NCBI GenBank assembly: GCA_017853575.1
Contig: JAFMJI010000002.1
Coordinates: 62,001-126,000, forward strand
DNA length: 64,000 nucleotides
Direction of reading: 5' to 3'
Source: Chitinophagaceae bacterium
GTDB taxonomy: Bacteria; Bacteroidota; Bacteroidia; Chitinophagales; Chitinophagaceae
This document shows positions 46,337 to 56,014 of this stretch, piece after piece. The stretch's first letter is position 1. The number at the start of each line of letters is the position of its first letter. Below the pieces are notes generated by a model. That model did no database searches and was not told the origin of the DNA. It saw only the letters and a program-made list of their open reading frames with translations. A program made the translations under genes and the position numbers.

Positions 46337-47771
46337 ATATGAGGCAGTCATTGGTTTGGAAGTGCATGCTCAGTTAAAAACCCAGAGTAAGCTCTTAGCT
46401 TCAGATGGCACCAACTTTGACGCCCTACCAAATCAAAATGTTAGTCCCATTACATTAGGTCATCCAGGCACTTTACCTAAGATGAACAAGGAAGCAATTG
46501 CACTTGCCATTAAAATGGGACTGGTCTGTGCTTCTGAAATTTCTACCAACAATTATTTTGCGAGGAAAAATTATTTCTATGCTGATCTACCCAAGGGTTA
46601 TCAGATCTCCCAACATACCACTCCAATTTGCATAGGAGGTAAAATTCATATTCATACCTCTGCTGGCGAGCGTGATATTAAATTGACAAGAATTCATTTG
46701 GAGGAAGATGCTGGTAAAAGTATTCATGATCAGGATGATGAGTTGACCTTTTTGGATTATAACCGGGCAGGAATGCCATTGATAGAAATCGTTTCCGAGC
46801 CAGACATGCATACTGCGGAGGAAGCTGCCGCATACTTGACTCAAATTAGAAAACTTGTGAGATGGATTGGAATTTGTGATGGAAATATGGAAGAGGGCAG
46901 TTTGAGATGTGATGCAAATATTTCTGTTCGTCTGAAGGGCTCGAGCAAGTTGGGCACGAGGGTTGAAGTGAAAAATTTAAATTCCATCAAGCATTTGAAA
47001 CATGCTGTTGAAATAGAGATTGAAAGACTTTGCTCTCTTATTGATACGGGACATACCATCCTTCAGGAAACCAGAAGTTATGATGCTGATGCTGGTATAA
47101 CATTTTCAATTAGAACAAAAGAAGATGCTGAAGATTACAGATATTTTCCTGAACCCGATCTTGCTCCTTTTAAATTCACTCAAACATATATACAGGAATT
47201 AAAAGATCAGTTACCTCTTTTGCCGGAAGAATGTTTCAAAAAATATGTTGAGGCATATGGATTAAGCACTTACGATGCAGAACAACTTACTGAAGATAAA
47301 TCCTTGAGCGAGCTTTTTGAGAAAATTGCAATTATTACTACATACAAAAAGCAATGGGCAAATACTTTGCTTGGTCCTGTGCGGGCATTCTTGAATGCAG
47401 ATGGTAGATCTTGGGAAAATATTCGAGTTTCAAACGACCATTGGGTATCTTTTTTATCCCTTGTGGGTGAAGGAAAAATTAGTTTTTCTCAAGCATCACA
47501 AAAACTGCTTCCTCTTATGCTATCTGATGCATCCTCAGATCCAATGGAACTAGTAAAAAAATTAGATCTCATACAAGATGCTGGTGAGGAGCAAATCCAG
47601 CAATGGGTGAATCAAGTGATTGCATCCATGCCGGATAAAGTAGCTGAATATAAAAAAGGGAAAAAGGGATTGATAGGATTATTTGTCGGGGAAGTAAAAA
47701 AAGTATCCAAAGGGAAAGCAGATCCAAAAGTATCTACACAATTATTGGAGTCTATATTAAACGAAAAATAA
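46329..47771 (+). CDS. gatB: Asp/Glu-tRNA(Asn/Gln) amidotransferase subunit B
   Basis: A 480-residue GatB, the kinase/transamidase subunit of GatCAB that converts Glu-tRNA-Gln (and Asp-tRNA-Asn) to the amidated forms. It begins YEAVIGLEVHAQL and contains NYFARKNYFYADLPKGYQIS (split: NYFARKNYFYADL / PKGYQISQ), DYNRAGMPLIEIVSEPD and the YRYFPEPDL block, with the C-terminal YqeY-like tail. ATG 46329 gives the family start and overlaps the alaS stop by 8 nt; ATG 46320 is also possible. gatA and gatC are not in the window. Confidence 0.95.
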   Translation: MHKYEAVIGLEVHAQLKTQSKLLASDGTNFDALPNQNVSPITLGHPGTLPKMNKEAIALAIKMGLVCASEISTNNYFARKNYFYADLPKGYQISQHTTPICIGGKIHIHTSAGERDIKLTRIHLEEDAGKSIHDQDDELTFLDYNRAGMPLIEIVSEPDMHTAEEAAAYLTQIRKLVRWIGICDGNMEEGSLRCDANISVRLKGSSKLGTRVEVKNLNSIKHLKHAVEIEIERLCSLIDTGHTILQETRSYDADAGITFSIRTKEDAEDYRYFPEPDLAPFKFTQTYIQELKDQLPLLPEECFKKYVEAYGLSTYDAEQLTEDKSLSELFEKIAIITTYKKQWANTLLGPVRAFLNADGRSWENIRVSNDHWVSFLSLVGEGKISFSQASQKLLPLMLSDASSDPMELVKKLDLIQDAGEEQIQQWVNQVIASMPDKVAEYKKGKKGLIGLFVGEVKKVSKGKADPKVSTQLLESILNEK

Positions 47772-47775
47772 TAAA

Positions 47776-48900
47776 ATGAAAAAAATCATCATGCCATTAT
47801 TGGCTGCTTTGATGTTTGCATTTTTCTCTTGTAAGCAAACATCAAATAATCTTACAGTTAGCATACACGTAACAAACAATCCGCAGACACAGTATGCATA
47901 CCTAGATCTTGTTGAATTGGATGCCAATCCCATTACGATGGATTCTATAAAGATAAATGGGGCGGATGCGAATATCCATTTGAAAGGCGGAATCATGAAT
48001 CCAGAGGCGCTCTACCGGGTTAGATTCGAAAAAGATCAATATTTTTTTATTTTGATTGGAGACCAAAGCGAGCTTAAAATTGATTTTGACTGGAAGAATC
48101 CTGGTAATTATTCAACAAACTCAGGTGGCTCCAATTCATTTAAAAATTTGCTTACAGGGTTTAACAATCATCTTCAAGAAATGGATGATTTGAAAAATCA
48201 GATTCAAATGAAAGGGGAGATTATGGATAGTTCAAGGGTTTTGATGGAGCAGGAATTCAGAAAAAAAACAACTGCAACCGGAGTTTATTTATTGACATAT
48301 GCTGATACCACCAAAGCGGCAGCTGTGGCCATATATGCTCTTGGGATTTCAAAAAATTTGGTCACTGCTGAGCAATTGTTACCGGTTATAAAAAACATTT
48401 CTAAAAGATTTCCTGACTTGCAGAAAATTAAAAAAATTGCTGATGCTTTTCAGAAGCAGACGGACACGCCTGGTGTAGGTGATTTAATCGGGAAGCAGGC
48501 CCCTGACTTTTCTCTTGCATCACCAGAGGGCAAAATGATTTCAATGTCATCTTTCAAAGGAAAATATGTGTTGGTTGATTTTTGGGCCAGCTGGTGCAAG
48601 CCTTGTAGAATGGAAAACCCCAATGTTGTTGCAGCTTTCCAACAGTTCAAGGATAAAAATTTTACCATTTTAGGGGTCTCATTGGACAAAACAAAAGAAG
48701 AATGGGTGAAAGCAATTTCTGATGATCAATTGACATGGAGCCATGTCAGTGATTTAAAATTTTGGGATAGCCAGGTTGTGCCTCTCTATGGAATTGAGGG
48801 CATTCCATTTAATGTACTGGTGGATCCTTCTGGCAAAATTATTGCAACGGAATTAAGAGGTCCTGCGCTCTCTCAAAAACTCGCAGAAGTATTGCAATAA
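47776..48900 (+). CDS. TlpA-like thiol-disulfide lipoprotein with DUF4369-type N-terminus
   Basis: A 374-residue predicted lipoprotein (lipobox FFSC, Cys19). The N-terminal half (about 25-120) resembles DUF4369, a beta-rich domain common in Bacteroidota, and the C-terminal half (about 235-374) is a TlpA/AhpC-type thioredoxin fold. The active site WCKPC lies in DFWASWCKPCRMENP near 277. It should act as a periplasmic thiol reductant or, less likely, a peroxidase. It follows gatB by 4 nt and ends at a strong terminator. The link to translation genes is probably only operon position. Confidence 0.87.
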   Translation: MKKIIMPLLAALMFAFFSCKQTSNNLTVSIHVTNNPQTQYAYLDLVELDANPITMDSIKINGADANIHLKGGIMNPEALYRVRFEKDQYFFILIGDQSELKIDFDWKNPGNYSTNSGGSNSFKNLLTGFNNHLQEMDDLKNQIQMKGEIMDSSRVLMEQEFRKKTTATGVYLLTYADTTKAAAVAIYALGISKNLVTAEQLLPVIKNISKRFPDLQKIKKIADAFQKQTDTPGVGDLIGKQAPDFSLASPEGKMISMSSFKGKYVLVDFWASWCKPCRMENPNVVAAFQQFKDKNFTILGVSLDKTKEEWVKAISDDQLTWSHVSDLKFWDSQVVPLYGIEGIPFNVLVDPSGKIIATELRGPALSQKLAEVLQ

Positions 48901-48928
48901 AAAAAGCCGCACAATGTGCGGCTTTTTT
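48901..48928. terminator. Bidirectional intrinsic terminator between the TlpA-like gene and susD
   Basis: A 7-bp stem GCCGCAC (48906-48912) / GTGCGGC (48916-48922) with an AAT loop, preceded by five A and followed by six T. It serves both convergent transcripts. Confidence 0.9.
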
Positions 48929-48947
48929 GTAGATCTATTTATGAGGA

Positions 48948-50327
48948 TTAATATCCTGCTACCTGTGTAATTTGACCAGCACTGTTGATGATTTCTCTTT
49001 GAGGAGTTGGGTAGATTGCACGGAATGCATTCGCCCCAGAGAATCCAGTGAAAGTTGATGCAAGTCTGTTGGTTCTCTTGTAATCAAAGAAAGCATGGCC
49101 TTCGTGTGCGAATTCATAATATCTGTCTTCGTATACTTGTTTCAAGATATCAGCTGCAGTTGCTGCTGTTGAAGCTGCTAAACCTGCTCTTGCACGAATC
49201 ACGTTCAAGTCAGACAATGCACCAGTCAAATCTGGAGCAGCTTTCTTTGCTCTTGCTTCTGCACGGTTTAAGTACAATTCAGCAAGGCGTATGATGATTA
49301 CGTTATCTGTACCATTGATTCTTGAATACTTACCAGTCTTATTGCTCCCGCTTAGAACTTTCACATTGGTTGCCTTTCTCAAATCAGTCGCAGATTGAGC
49401 ATTGAGTGTAGTACTAGATCCAATTTCGTTTCTTCCACCCAATCCAGTTGGGAAATAGTAGAAAGCAATGGAGTTGGTGTTATTGATATCATATTGCAAC
49501 TCAAAAATGCTCTCGGGCTTGGTATTTTGAGTAGCCCAAAGTGCGCCGAAGTCAGATGCTAAACCAGTGCCAGTACCTTTAAGCGCATTGATTACTTCAG
49601 TTGATAAAGTTTCAGCTGTAGCCCAATCTTCCTTGTAAAGTGCAGCACGTGCCTTCAATGCTTTTGCGGCGTTCACTGTGGCTCTACCAGAAGTAGTAGC
49701 CGAAAGATTTGCAATGGCATAATCCAAATCTCCATCGATCAATTTCCAAACATCAGCCTCAGGAGTGAGTGCAATTGCACTAGCATCTTCTGGAGAAAGT
49801 GTAGGTGTAACCCTTACTGGGATACCACGTCCGTCTGCTTTATTGAAGCCAGTTGCAGATCCACCAAATGCTCGGAGCAAGTCGAAATGCATCAATGCTC
49901 TGAGGAACCTTGCTTCACCAACGGTTTGCATTTTGTTGAAGGCAGGGTCGTTCAATTTATCTGCAGAAGCGATAATGGTATTTACCCTGTTTATACCTCC
50001 GTAGATTGCATTCCACATATTTGTTACGTTGGTATTATCTGGAAGAAGTTGTTTGTTATTGAATTGAGCATAGGTAGGGAAAGTACCAGTATGTGTTATT
50101 ACACCAGCATACATATCCGAAAGTGCCCAAAATTCTAGTCCGTAGTAGCTTGTACTCTGCAATGCATTATAGCATCCCAGCAAACCAGCTTCAATACCCT
50201 GACGGGTAGTGTATGCTGTTTCAGCACTCAATGAAGTTTGAGGTTGCTGATCGATGATTTTTTCGCAAGATGAAAAAACGATCAATGCTGTCAGCAGAGA
50301 TAATTTTATGTTTAACATCTTTTTCAT
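48948..50327 (-). CDS. SusD/RagB-family nutrient-binding lipoprotein
   Basis: A 459-residue outer-membrane lipoprotein with lipobox SSC (Cys21). SusD-like features include the N-terminal TAYTTRQGIEAGLLGCYNAL, GEARFLRALMHFDLLRAFGG, the TPR-like helical region, and the C-terminal LNVIRARAGL and ILKQVYEDRYYEFAHEGHAFFDYKR (the last in parts). With the SusC partner it captures large nutrients for TonB-dependent import. It is 27 nt downstream of susC. No glycoside hydrolase, peptidase or regulator lies beside the pair, so its ligand is unknown. Confidence 0.95.
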   Translation of the reverse strand: MKKMLNIKLSLLTALIVFSSCEKIIDQQPQTSLSAETAYTTRQGIEAGLLGCYNALQSTSYYGLEFWALSDMYAGVITHTGTFPTYAQFNNKQLLPDNTNVTNMWNAIYGGINRVNTIIASADKLNDPAFNKMQTVGEARFLRALMHFDLLRAFGGSATGFNKADGRGIPVRVTPTLSPEDASAIALTPEADVWKLIDGDLDYAIANLSATTSGRATVNAAKALKARAALYKEDWATAETLSTEVINALKGTGTGLASDFGALWATQNTKPESIFELQYDINNTNSIAFYYFPTGLGGRNEIGSSTTLNAQSATDLRKATNVKVLSGSNKTGKYSRINGTDNVIIIRLAELYLNRAEARAKKAAPDLTGALSDLNVIRARAGLAASTAATAADILKQVYEDRYYEFAHEGHAFFDYKRTNRLASTFTGFSGANAFRAIYPTPQREIINSAGQITQVAGY

Positions 50328-50354
50328 TTCTGTATTTATTTAATGTTAATTGTA

Positions 50355-53300
50355 TTAGAAACCAGCATTGATACCAAATGTGATGATACGTGGCTGTGGG
50401 AATGTCAAGAAATCAGTTCCTTGTGATGTATTTGTTACAGTGAAGGTGCTGACTTCTGGATCAAATCCTTGGTATTTGGTCCAAGTGAATAAGTTTTGTG
50501 CTTGCAAGAAGAGTTTGAGAGAGTTGATCTTCATCTTCTTGACAGCATTTTGGCCAAAGTTGTAACCGATCAACAAATTTTTCAATCTGGTGAATGATCC
50601 ATCTTCGATCCATCTGTCAGAAGCTCTTCTGTTGTTTGCTGGGTCTCCATATACTGCTCTCGGCATGGTAGTAGATGGATTTGTAGGAGTCCATCTGTTC
50701 AAGATTGTAGCATACTGTCCAAATACACTGTTCATTCCTTCTGCAAACGATCTGTTGTAGTTTAGAATTTTATTTCCACCAACAAACTGGAAGAAGGCAG
50801 TCATTTCGAAATTACCATATGAGAAAGTATTGGTAAAGCTTCCGAAGTATTTAGGAAGTGCAGTTCCCAAGATCTCCTGATCAAGTGAATTGATCACGCC
50901 ATCACTGTTTACGTCTTTCCATTTGATGTCACCAGGCTTGGCTGATGTACCGTCACGTGCAGTTGATACGTCTGCAGCAGTTTGGAAAATTGCTTGCATT
51001 CTGTAACCTCTGAAAGAGCTCAAAGGATATCCTTGTTGCACCCAGCTCATGAAGCCAGTTCCAAATGGGTTACCACCATATATAGTATCAACATTGTTCT
51101 TTTGGAAAGTAAGTGTAAAGTTGGTATTCCAGTTGAAATTCTTTGTCTTTAAAACAGTTCCTTCCAAGCCCAACTCTATACCCTTATTGGTAATGGCACC
51201 AATGTTGTCATTCACAGAAAGGAATCCACTGTTTCCAACCAATTGACGGCTTGTAAGCAAGTCATTTGTTTTTCTGTGATAAACTTCAGCGATCAAGTTG
51301 ATGCGGTTGAAAAGTCCAAGTTCAAGTGCCAAGTCAGTTTGGATGGAAGTCTCCCAACCTAGGTTAGGGTTACCCAATTGTGATGGAGCCAAACCTGCAG
51401 AAGTCAAATAGTTTGCACCTGGGCTGATCAATGGCAATGATGCGAACAATCCGCCAGAGTTGCTACCACTGTAACCACGAGAACCTCTTAATTTAAGATT
51501 GCTGATGAAATCAACTTTCTTCATCCACTCTTCATCAGAAATACGCCAAGCAGCTGAGATAGCTGGGAAGGTACCCCATTTGGTGCTGCTACCTAAGTTA
51601 GAAGAACCGTCCCTTCTTACGCTAAAGCCAAGAATGTATCTTCCATCATAAGAATAGTTGAGTCGACCAACGTATCCAATGATACCGAATGAACTACCGC
51701 TTGTGGTCGCTTCTTTTTTCACTGAACCTGCAGAAAGTCTGCGGATAGAGTTACCTGGGAAGTTTTCAGCCAAAGCATAAATAGATTCGAAATTTTGAGT
51801 TTGATATGATGCTACGGCAATTGCATTGATACCATGTTTACCATAATCTTTTTTGAAACTCAGGATGTTTTCATTGATCAAGTTCATGCTCTTGTTATAA
51901 GCTTCTGTAGCCTGACCTCTAACACCAGCACCTGCGTTTGAAATCGATGGATAGAAACGCGCTTCGTTCAAACTTACATAGTCAGCACCCAAATTAACTT
52001 TGAAGCTAAATGCCTTAGAAATTTGATAGTCACCACTCAAGTTTGCCAACACACGTCCGTTGTTCACCTGGTTAAAGTTTTCCTTCGCTGCCAAAACAGG
52101 ATTTTCTGTAGAAGAGGTGGGATCTTTACCATATGTACCATCAGAATTGTAAACAGGAATATCAGAAGCCAACAAGATAGCAGTACTTAATACTCCATAG
52201 ATGTTGTTATCATTCTGAATCCTGTTTTGGATACTGTTGCTGATGGAGATACCACTACTGATTTTGAATTTTTCAGAAACAGTATTGTCAAGATTTACTC
52301 TGAAATTATAGCGCTGGAATCTTGAACCAACAATGGTTCCTTGTTGATCAAAGTAGTTTCCACCGGCATAGAATTTTGTTTTATCGTTTCCTCCCTGAGC
52401 ACTGATGTCATGGCTGTTGATCGGAGCTGTTCTGAAAATTTCATTCTGCCAATTGGTATTAACATAACCGTTGTCGTGTACGGTCGGTCCAAAGTAGAAT
52501 GAAGGCTCTTGGTTTCCATAAACAGAGCCGTATCTGTTGAAAAGAGATTCCTGCAAAATATCCTGGAAGTCTCTTCCAGAAAGTGGTTCAATTTTCTTCC
52601 ATACAGTTTGGTTACCGGAGTATCCACTGTAGTTCACACGTGTTTTCTGGTTTTTACCTCTTTTTGTTGTAATCAACACAACACCATTCGCACCTCTTGA
52701 ACCATAGATGGCAGTAGCTGACGCATCTTTTAAAATGTCGATAGATTCTATATCATTTGGGTTTACGTCCGCCAAGCTGTTCAGCACCTGGTTACCAACA
52801 CCCAATTGAGAGTAAGAGCCAGTAGCAATTGGAATTCCATCCAATACATAAAGTGGTTGTGAGTTTCCGCTAATGGTACCAATACCACGCACGTTGATAT
52901 TGACAGAAGAACCTGGTGTACCAGAGCTTGAAACTACGTTTACACCGGCTACTCTTCCCTGCAATGCTTGCTCAGGAGAAGTAAGTGAAAGGTTTTTGAT
53001 TTGGTTTGCACTTACATTTGAAATAGAACCAGTGAGGTCTCTTTTTCTCTGTGTACCATAACCAACAACCACTACTTCACCAAGATTTGATTCACTGGTG
53101 GTCAATGTAACTGAAATGGTTGATTTACCATTTAAAGCAACTTCTTCATTGTTGAAGCCGATGGAGCTGAACAACAAAGTTGACTGCAGTGAATTCACAT
53201 TCAACGTGAATTTTCCGTCTTTATCAGACGTAGTACCACCTCTTTGACCATTGATTTTAATGGTTACATTGGGGATACCTTTACCTTGACTGTCCTGAAC

Positions 53301-53384
53301 AGTACCCTGAACTTTTGAAGTTTGAGCCAGGGAAAACTGAAGCATAGAAGCAAGGGCTAGTAAAAATGAAAACAAATTCTTCAT
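50355..53384 (-). CDS. SusC/RagA-family TonB-linked outer-membrane protein
   Basis: A 1009-residue TonB-dependent transporter. ATG 53384 gives a signal peptide ending LQFSLAQ. In order: CarboxypepD_reg-like domain (about 25-110), TonB-box region GEVVVVGYGTQRKRDL, plug (about 125-230, with LQGRVAGVNV, VRGIGTISG, LKDASATAIYGSRGANGVVLIT, the last in parts), and a 22-strand barrel ending FGINAGF. There is no extended STN/FecR-signalling domain, so it is a pure transporter with the SusD lipoprotein. A TAAATTTG promoter core sits 33 nt upstream. Confidence 0.96.
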   Translation of the reverse strand: MKNLFSFLLALASMLQFSLAQTSKVQGTVQDSQGKGIPNVTIKINGQRGGTTSDKDGKFTLNVNSLQSTLLFSSIGFNNEEVALNGKSTISVTLTTSESNLGEVVVVGYGTQRKRDLTGSISNVSANQIKNLSLTSPEQALQGRVAGVNVVSSSGTPGSSVNINVRGIGTISGNSQPLYVLDGIPIATGSYSQLGVGNQVLNSLADVNPNDIESIDILKDASATAIYGSRGANGVVLITTKRGKNQKTRVNYSGYSGNQTVWKKIEPLSGRDFQDILQESLFNRYGSVYGNQEPSFYFGPTVHDNGYVNTNWQNEIFRTAPINSHDISAQGGNDKTKFYAGGNYFDQQGTIVGSRFQRYNFRVNLDNTVSEKFKISSGISISNSIQNRIQNDNNIYGVLSTAILLASDIPVYNSDGTYGKDPTSSTENPVLAAKENFNQVNNGRVLANLSGDYQISKAFSFKVNLGADYVSLNEARFYPSISNAGAGVRGQATEAYNKSMNLINENILSFKKDYGKHGINAIAVASYQTQNFESIYALAENFPGNSIRRLSAGSVKKEATTSGSSFGIIGYVGRLNYSYDGRYILGFSVRRDGSSNLGSSTKWGTFPAISAAWRISDEEWMKKVDFISNLKLRGSRGYSGSNSGGLFASLPLISPGANYLTSAGLAPSQLGNPNLGWETSIQTDLALELGLFNRINLIAEVYHRKTNDLLTSRQLVGNSGFLSVNDNIGAITNKGIELGLEGTVLKTKNFNWNTNFTLTFQKNNVDTIYGGNPFGTGFMSWVQQGYPLSSFRGYRMQAIFQTAADVSTARDGTSAKPGDIKWKDVNSDGVINSLDQEILGTALPKYFGSFTNTFSYGNFEMTAFFQFVGGNKILNYNRSFAEGMNSVFGQYATILNRWTPTNPSTTMPRAVYGDPANNRRASDRWIEDGSFTRLKNLLIGYNFGQNAVKKMKINSLKLFLQAQNLFTWTKYQGFDPEVSTFTVTNTSQGTDFLTFPQPRIITFGINAGF

Positions 53385-53417
53385 AGCTCTTTTTGTTAAT
53401 GATTTATTAAGAAGACG

Positions 53418-53425
53418 CAAATTTA
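53418..53425 (-). promoter_or_regulatory. Predicted sigma-A -7 element (TAAATTTG) of susC-susD
   Basis: Exact TAnnTTTG match on the minus strand, 33 nt before ATG 53384. Confidence 0.45.
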
Positions 53426-53594
53426 GGTTAAGACAAACAAGGAGAGGGTTTTGTTTACCGATTTTTCGGATACCTGCGATTATTGTATTCGAAGATATTT
53501 ATATATATACTTAAAATTTATATATATTCTAATAATGGATATGAAATATTAAAGAAATTAAATACTTCAACCCTTAAATTTTGAAAAACACTAT

Positions 53595-55922
53595 TTAATA
53601 CCTGATTTTCTTGATAAGTAGCAATATGACAGGCAATAGGATCAAATTGGTTAAAGTCGCTGCAAATAGGGTGAAGGATGTTAGCCACCCCAGCGCCTGG
53701 GTGCTTCCAAATCCGCTGAAGGCAAAAATGATGAATCCTGCCATCAAAACCAGAGAAGTATAAACAATACTGATCCCGGTATCCCGAATGGTCAAAACAA
53801 CCGTTTTCTTGATGTCTCCTTGAGCAATGGGCAGCTCTTGTTTAAAGTTCACCAGAAATCGAATGGTGATGTCAATGGCAATACCCAAGGCAACGCTGAA
53901 CACAAGCACGGTAGATGGTTTTATGTTAATGCCAACCCATCCCATAAGTCCTGCGGTCATAACCAACGGAATCAAATTCGGAATCAATGAGCAAACAAGA
54001 ATTCTTAAGTTCTTGAAGAGATAAAGCATGCACAATGAAATAAATAAAAATGCCCACATGATGCTTTCCTTCAAACCCTTAATGATGAATATGCTTCCCT
54101 CTAAAAATGTGATGCTGGAGCCAGTAAAATGTACATTGTACTTACTTGAATCAAAATAGTTGTTCGCTTCTTTTTCCAAACTATCAATCAGCAGAGGCAT
54201 TTTTTCACTTCCAATATCTGCCATGTTCAAACTAATTCTGGTGGTTTGTCGGTTGCTATCAACAAACGAAGACATGAGTTTTTGAAGTGAACTTTTCTGC
54301 TTATCATTTTCCTTGCTGGGTTTCATGTAGTCGGCAAGAAACGCTCCATCAAATGCATTGGGCATAGAGTAATTGTTGCTGTCTCCATCATAAAATCCCT
54401 GCTTTGCAAATTTTAAACCTTCTGCCAGCGAAAGAGGTTTTGCTATAGATCCATGAGTTGAAATCTGATCAGAGAAGGAAGCCACTTTTTCATAAACACC
54501 AAGTGCCCTGGAACCTGCAATTCCATTTTTCTTTTTCGTATCCACAATGATTTCCAGCGGGAGGATTCCTTTGAAATGATGTTCAAAAAAACGAAGATCT
54601 GCATAGATCTTATCTTCTTTGGGAAGATCGTCAACGATAAATGATTGTGTTTTTAGTTTAAAAATTCCTGCAATAGAAAATGCAATTAAGATGGCGGTGA
54701 CCAAATAAATTGTTTTTTGATGCGCAAATACCCATTTTTCAATGTTCGTCAAAATTGTTAACAACCATTTGTTGTCTAAATATTTTACATGTTTAGACGT
54801 TGGTGCAGCGAGATAATAAAGTGAAATAGGTACCAGAATGATTGTGATAAAAAACAGCATCATGATATTGACCCCTGCAACGATGCCAAATTCTTTCAAA
54901 ATCACACTTTTGGTCAATGCAAATACAGCAAAACCCAATGCAGCACTGATATTGCAAAAGAGGGTAACCACACCCATTTTGCTCACCATGTCAACAATGG
55001 CTTGATTTTTATCACCATTTTTTATGTAGGATGCGTGAAACTTATTTAAAAAATAAATGCAGTTTGGTATCCCAATCACTACGACCAATGGCGGGATCAA
55101 TGCGGTTAGCAAAGTGATTTTATATCCAAGCATTTGAATAGTGGCCAAGCTGTAGATTACTCCAATGATTACCACCCCAAGCGATAACAGAACTGTACTG
55201 AATGATCGAAAAAATAAAAATAAAATCAACGCTGAGAGAGCAAGTGAACCCAACAAAAACCATTTCATCTCGTTTGCAATTTTCATCGCAACATTTGTTC
55301 TTATCAAAGGCAAACCACTCAAATGAAGATCAAATCCTGATTGTTCTGCAAATAATTTTGAAGCTGATTCAATCTCACCCACTGTTTTTTCTCTTGCCTT
55401 TGAACCCAATATTTCTTTGTTGATCCTGACACCAAATAGATATGCATGGTTTTCTGCATTGTAAATAAGCCCTCTGTAAAATGGCAATGATAAAAACACA
55501 TTTTTAAGACTGTCTAATTGCGACTGCGATGTGATTTGATTTGGAAATATCCTTTGCGCATCTAATTTTGAAGTGCTTTCGTTTCTTTTTAACGTAACTG
55601 CCGATTGCACGCTGATGATGTCTTCTACACCATTGATCTTTTTCAAGGATTGCTGAAAGGCATAGGCGGCATTGAACTTATCAATCTGAAACATTGAATC
55701 TGTCTGAAAGCCAATGGTTAACAGGTTTCCATCCTCGCCAAAAGTTTTTTTGAAATCTAGATACTGAAGATATTTGGGATGGTCGGTCGGAATGGCACGC
55801 GAAAAATCATAACTCATCTTCACTTTGCTTGCCTCAAATGCCATAAAAGATGTGATCAAGGTAAGCAGGATTATGCATGCCCACCTGTATTTTAAAACAC
55901 CCTTGGCAATCTTTAACCACAT
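53595..55922 (-). CDS. MMPL/RND-superfamily transporter
   Basis: A 775-residue inner-membrane protein with the RND arrangement of two repeats. Each has one helix, a periplasmic domain of about 180 residues, then five helices (first helix about 12-32; cluster about 215-385; helix about 400-420; cluster about 625-772). GIPNCIYFLNKF and SVALGIAIDITIRFLVNF occupy the conserved helix-4 position. Bacterial MMPL/HpnN-type members export lipids or siderophores. No partner fusion or outer-membrane protein is encoded beside it. Divergent from porZ. Confidence 0.88.
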   Translation of the reverse strand: MWLKIAKGVLKYRWACIILLTLITSFMAFEASKVKMSYDFSRAIPTDHPKYLQYLDFKKTFGEDGNLLTIGFQTDSMFQIDKFNAAYAFQQSLKKINGVEDIISVQSAVTLKRNESTSKLDAQRIFPNQITSQSQLDSLKNVFLSLPFYRGLIYNAENHAYLFGVRINKEILGSKAREKTVGEIESASKLFAEQSGFDLHLSGLPLIRTNVAMKIANEMKWFLLGSLALSALILFLFFRSFSTVLLSLGVVIIGVIYSLATIQMLGYKITLLTALIPPLVVVIGIPNCIYFLNKFHASYIKNGDKNQAIVDMVSKMGVVTLFCNISAALGFAVFALTKSVILKEFGIVAGVNIMMLFFITIILVPISLYYLAAPTSKHVKYLDNKWLLTILTNIEKWVFAHQKTIYLVTAILIAFSIAGIFKLKTQSFIVDDLPKEDKIYADLRFFEHHFKGILPLEIIVDTKKKNGIAGSRALGVYEKVASFSDQISTHGSIAKPLSLAEGLKFAKQGFYDGDSNNYSMPNAFDGAFLADYMKPSKENDKQKSSLQKLMSSFVDSNRQTTRISLNMADIGSEKMPLLIDSLEKEANNYFDSSKYNVHFTGSSITFLEGSIFIIKGLKESIMWAFLFISLCMLYLFKNLRILVCSLIPNLIPLVMTAGLMGWVGINIKPSTVLVFSVALGIAIDITIRFLVNFKQELPIAQGDIKKTVVLTIRDTGISIVYTSLVLMAGFIIFAFSGFGSTQALGWLTSFTLFAATLTNLILLPVILLLIKKIRY

Positions 55923-56014
55923 ATAATAAATGTTTAATGCAAAGGAAAGAAAATTAATCGGCTTGCTTTTATCTTTTTAGTCACCTCCACCTCTTATTTG
56001 ATTAATTTTATCAT

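Noticed and set aside
53495-53535. AT-rich stretch with two TTTATATATAT copies between susC and the MMPL gene
   Set aside because: Short and low-complexity; no convincing promoter spacing or origin-like features beyond base composition.
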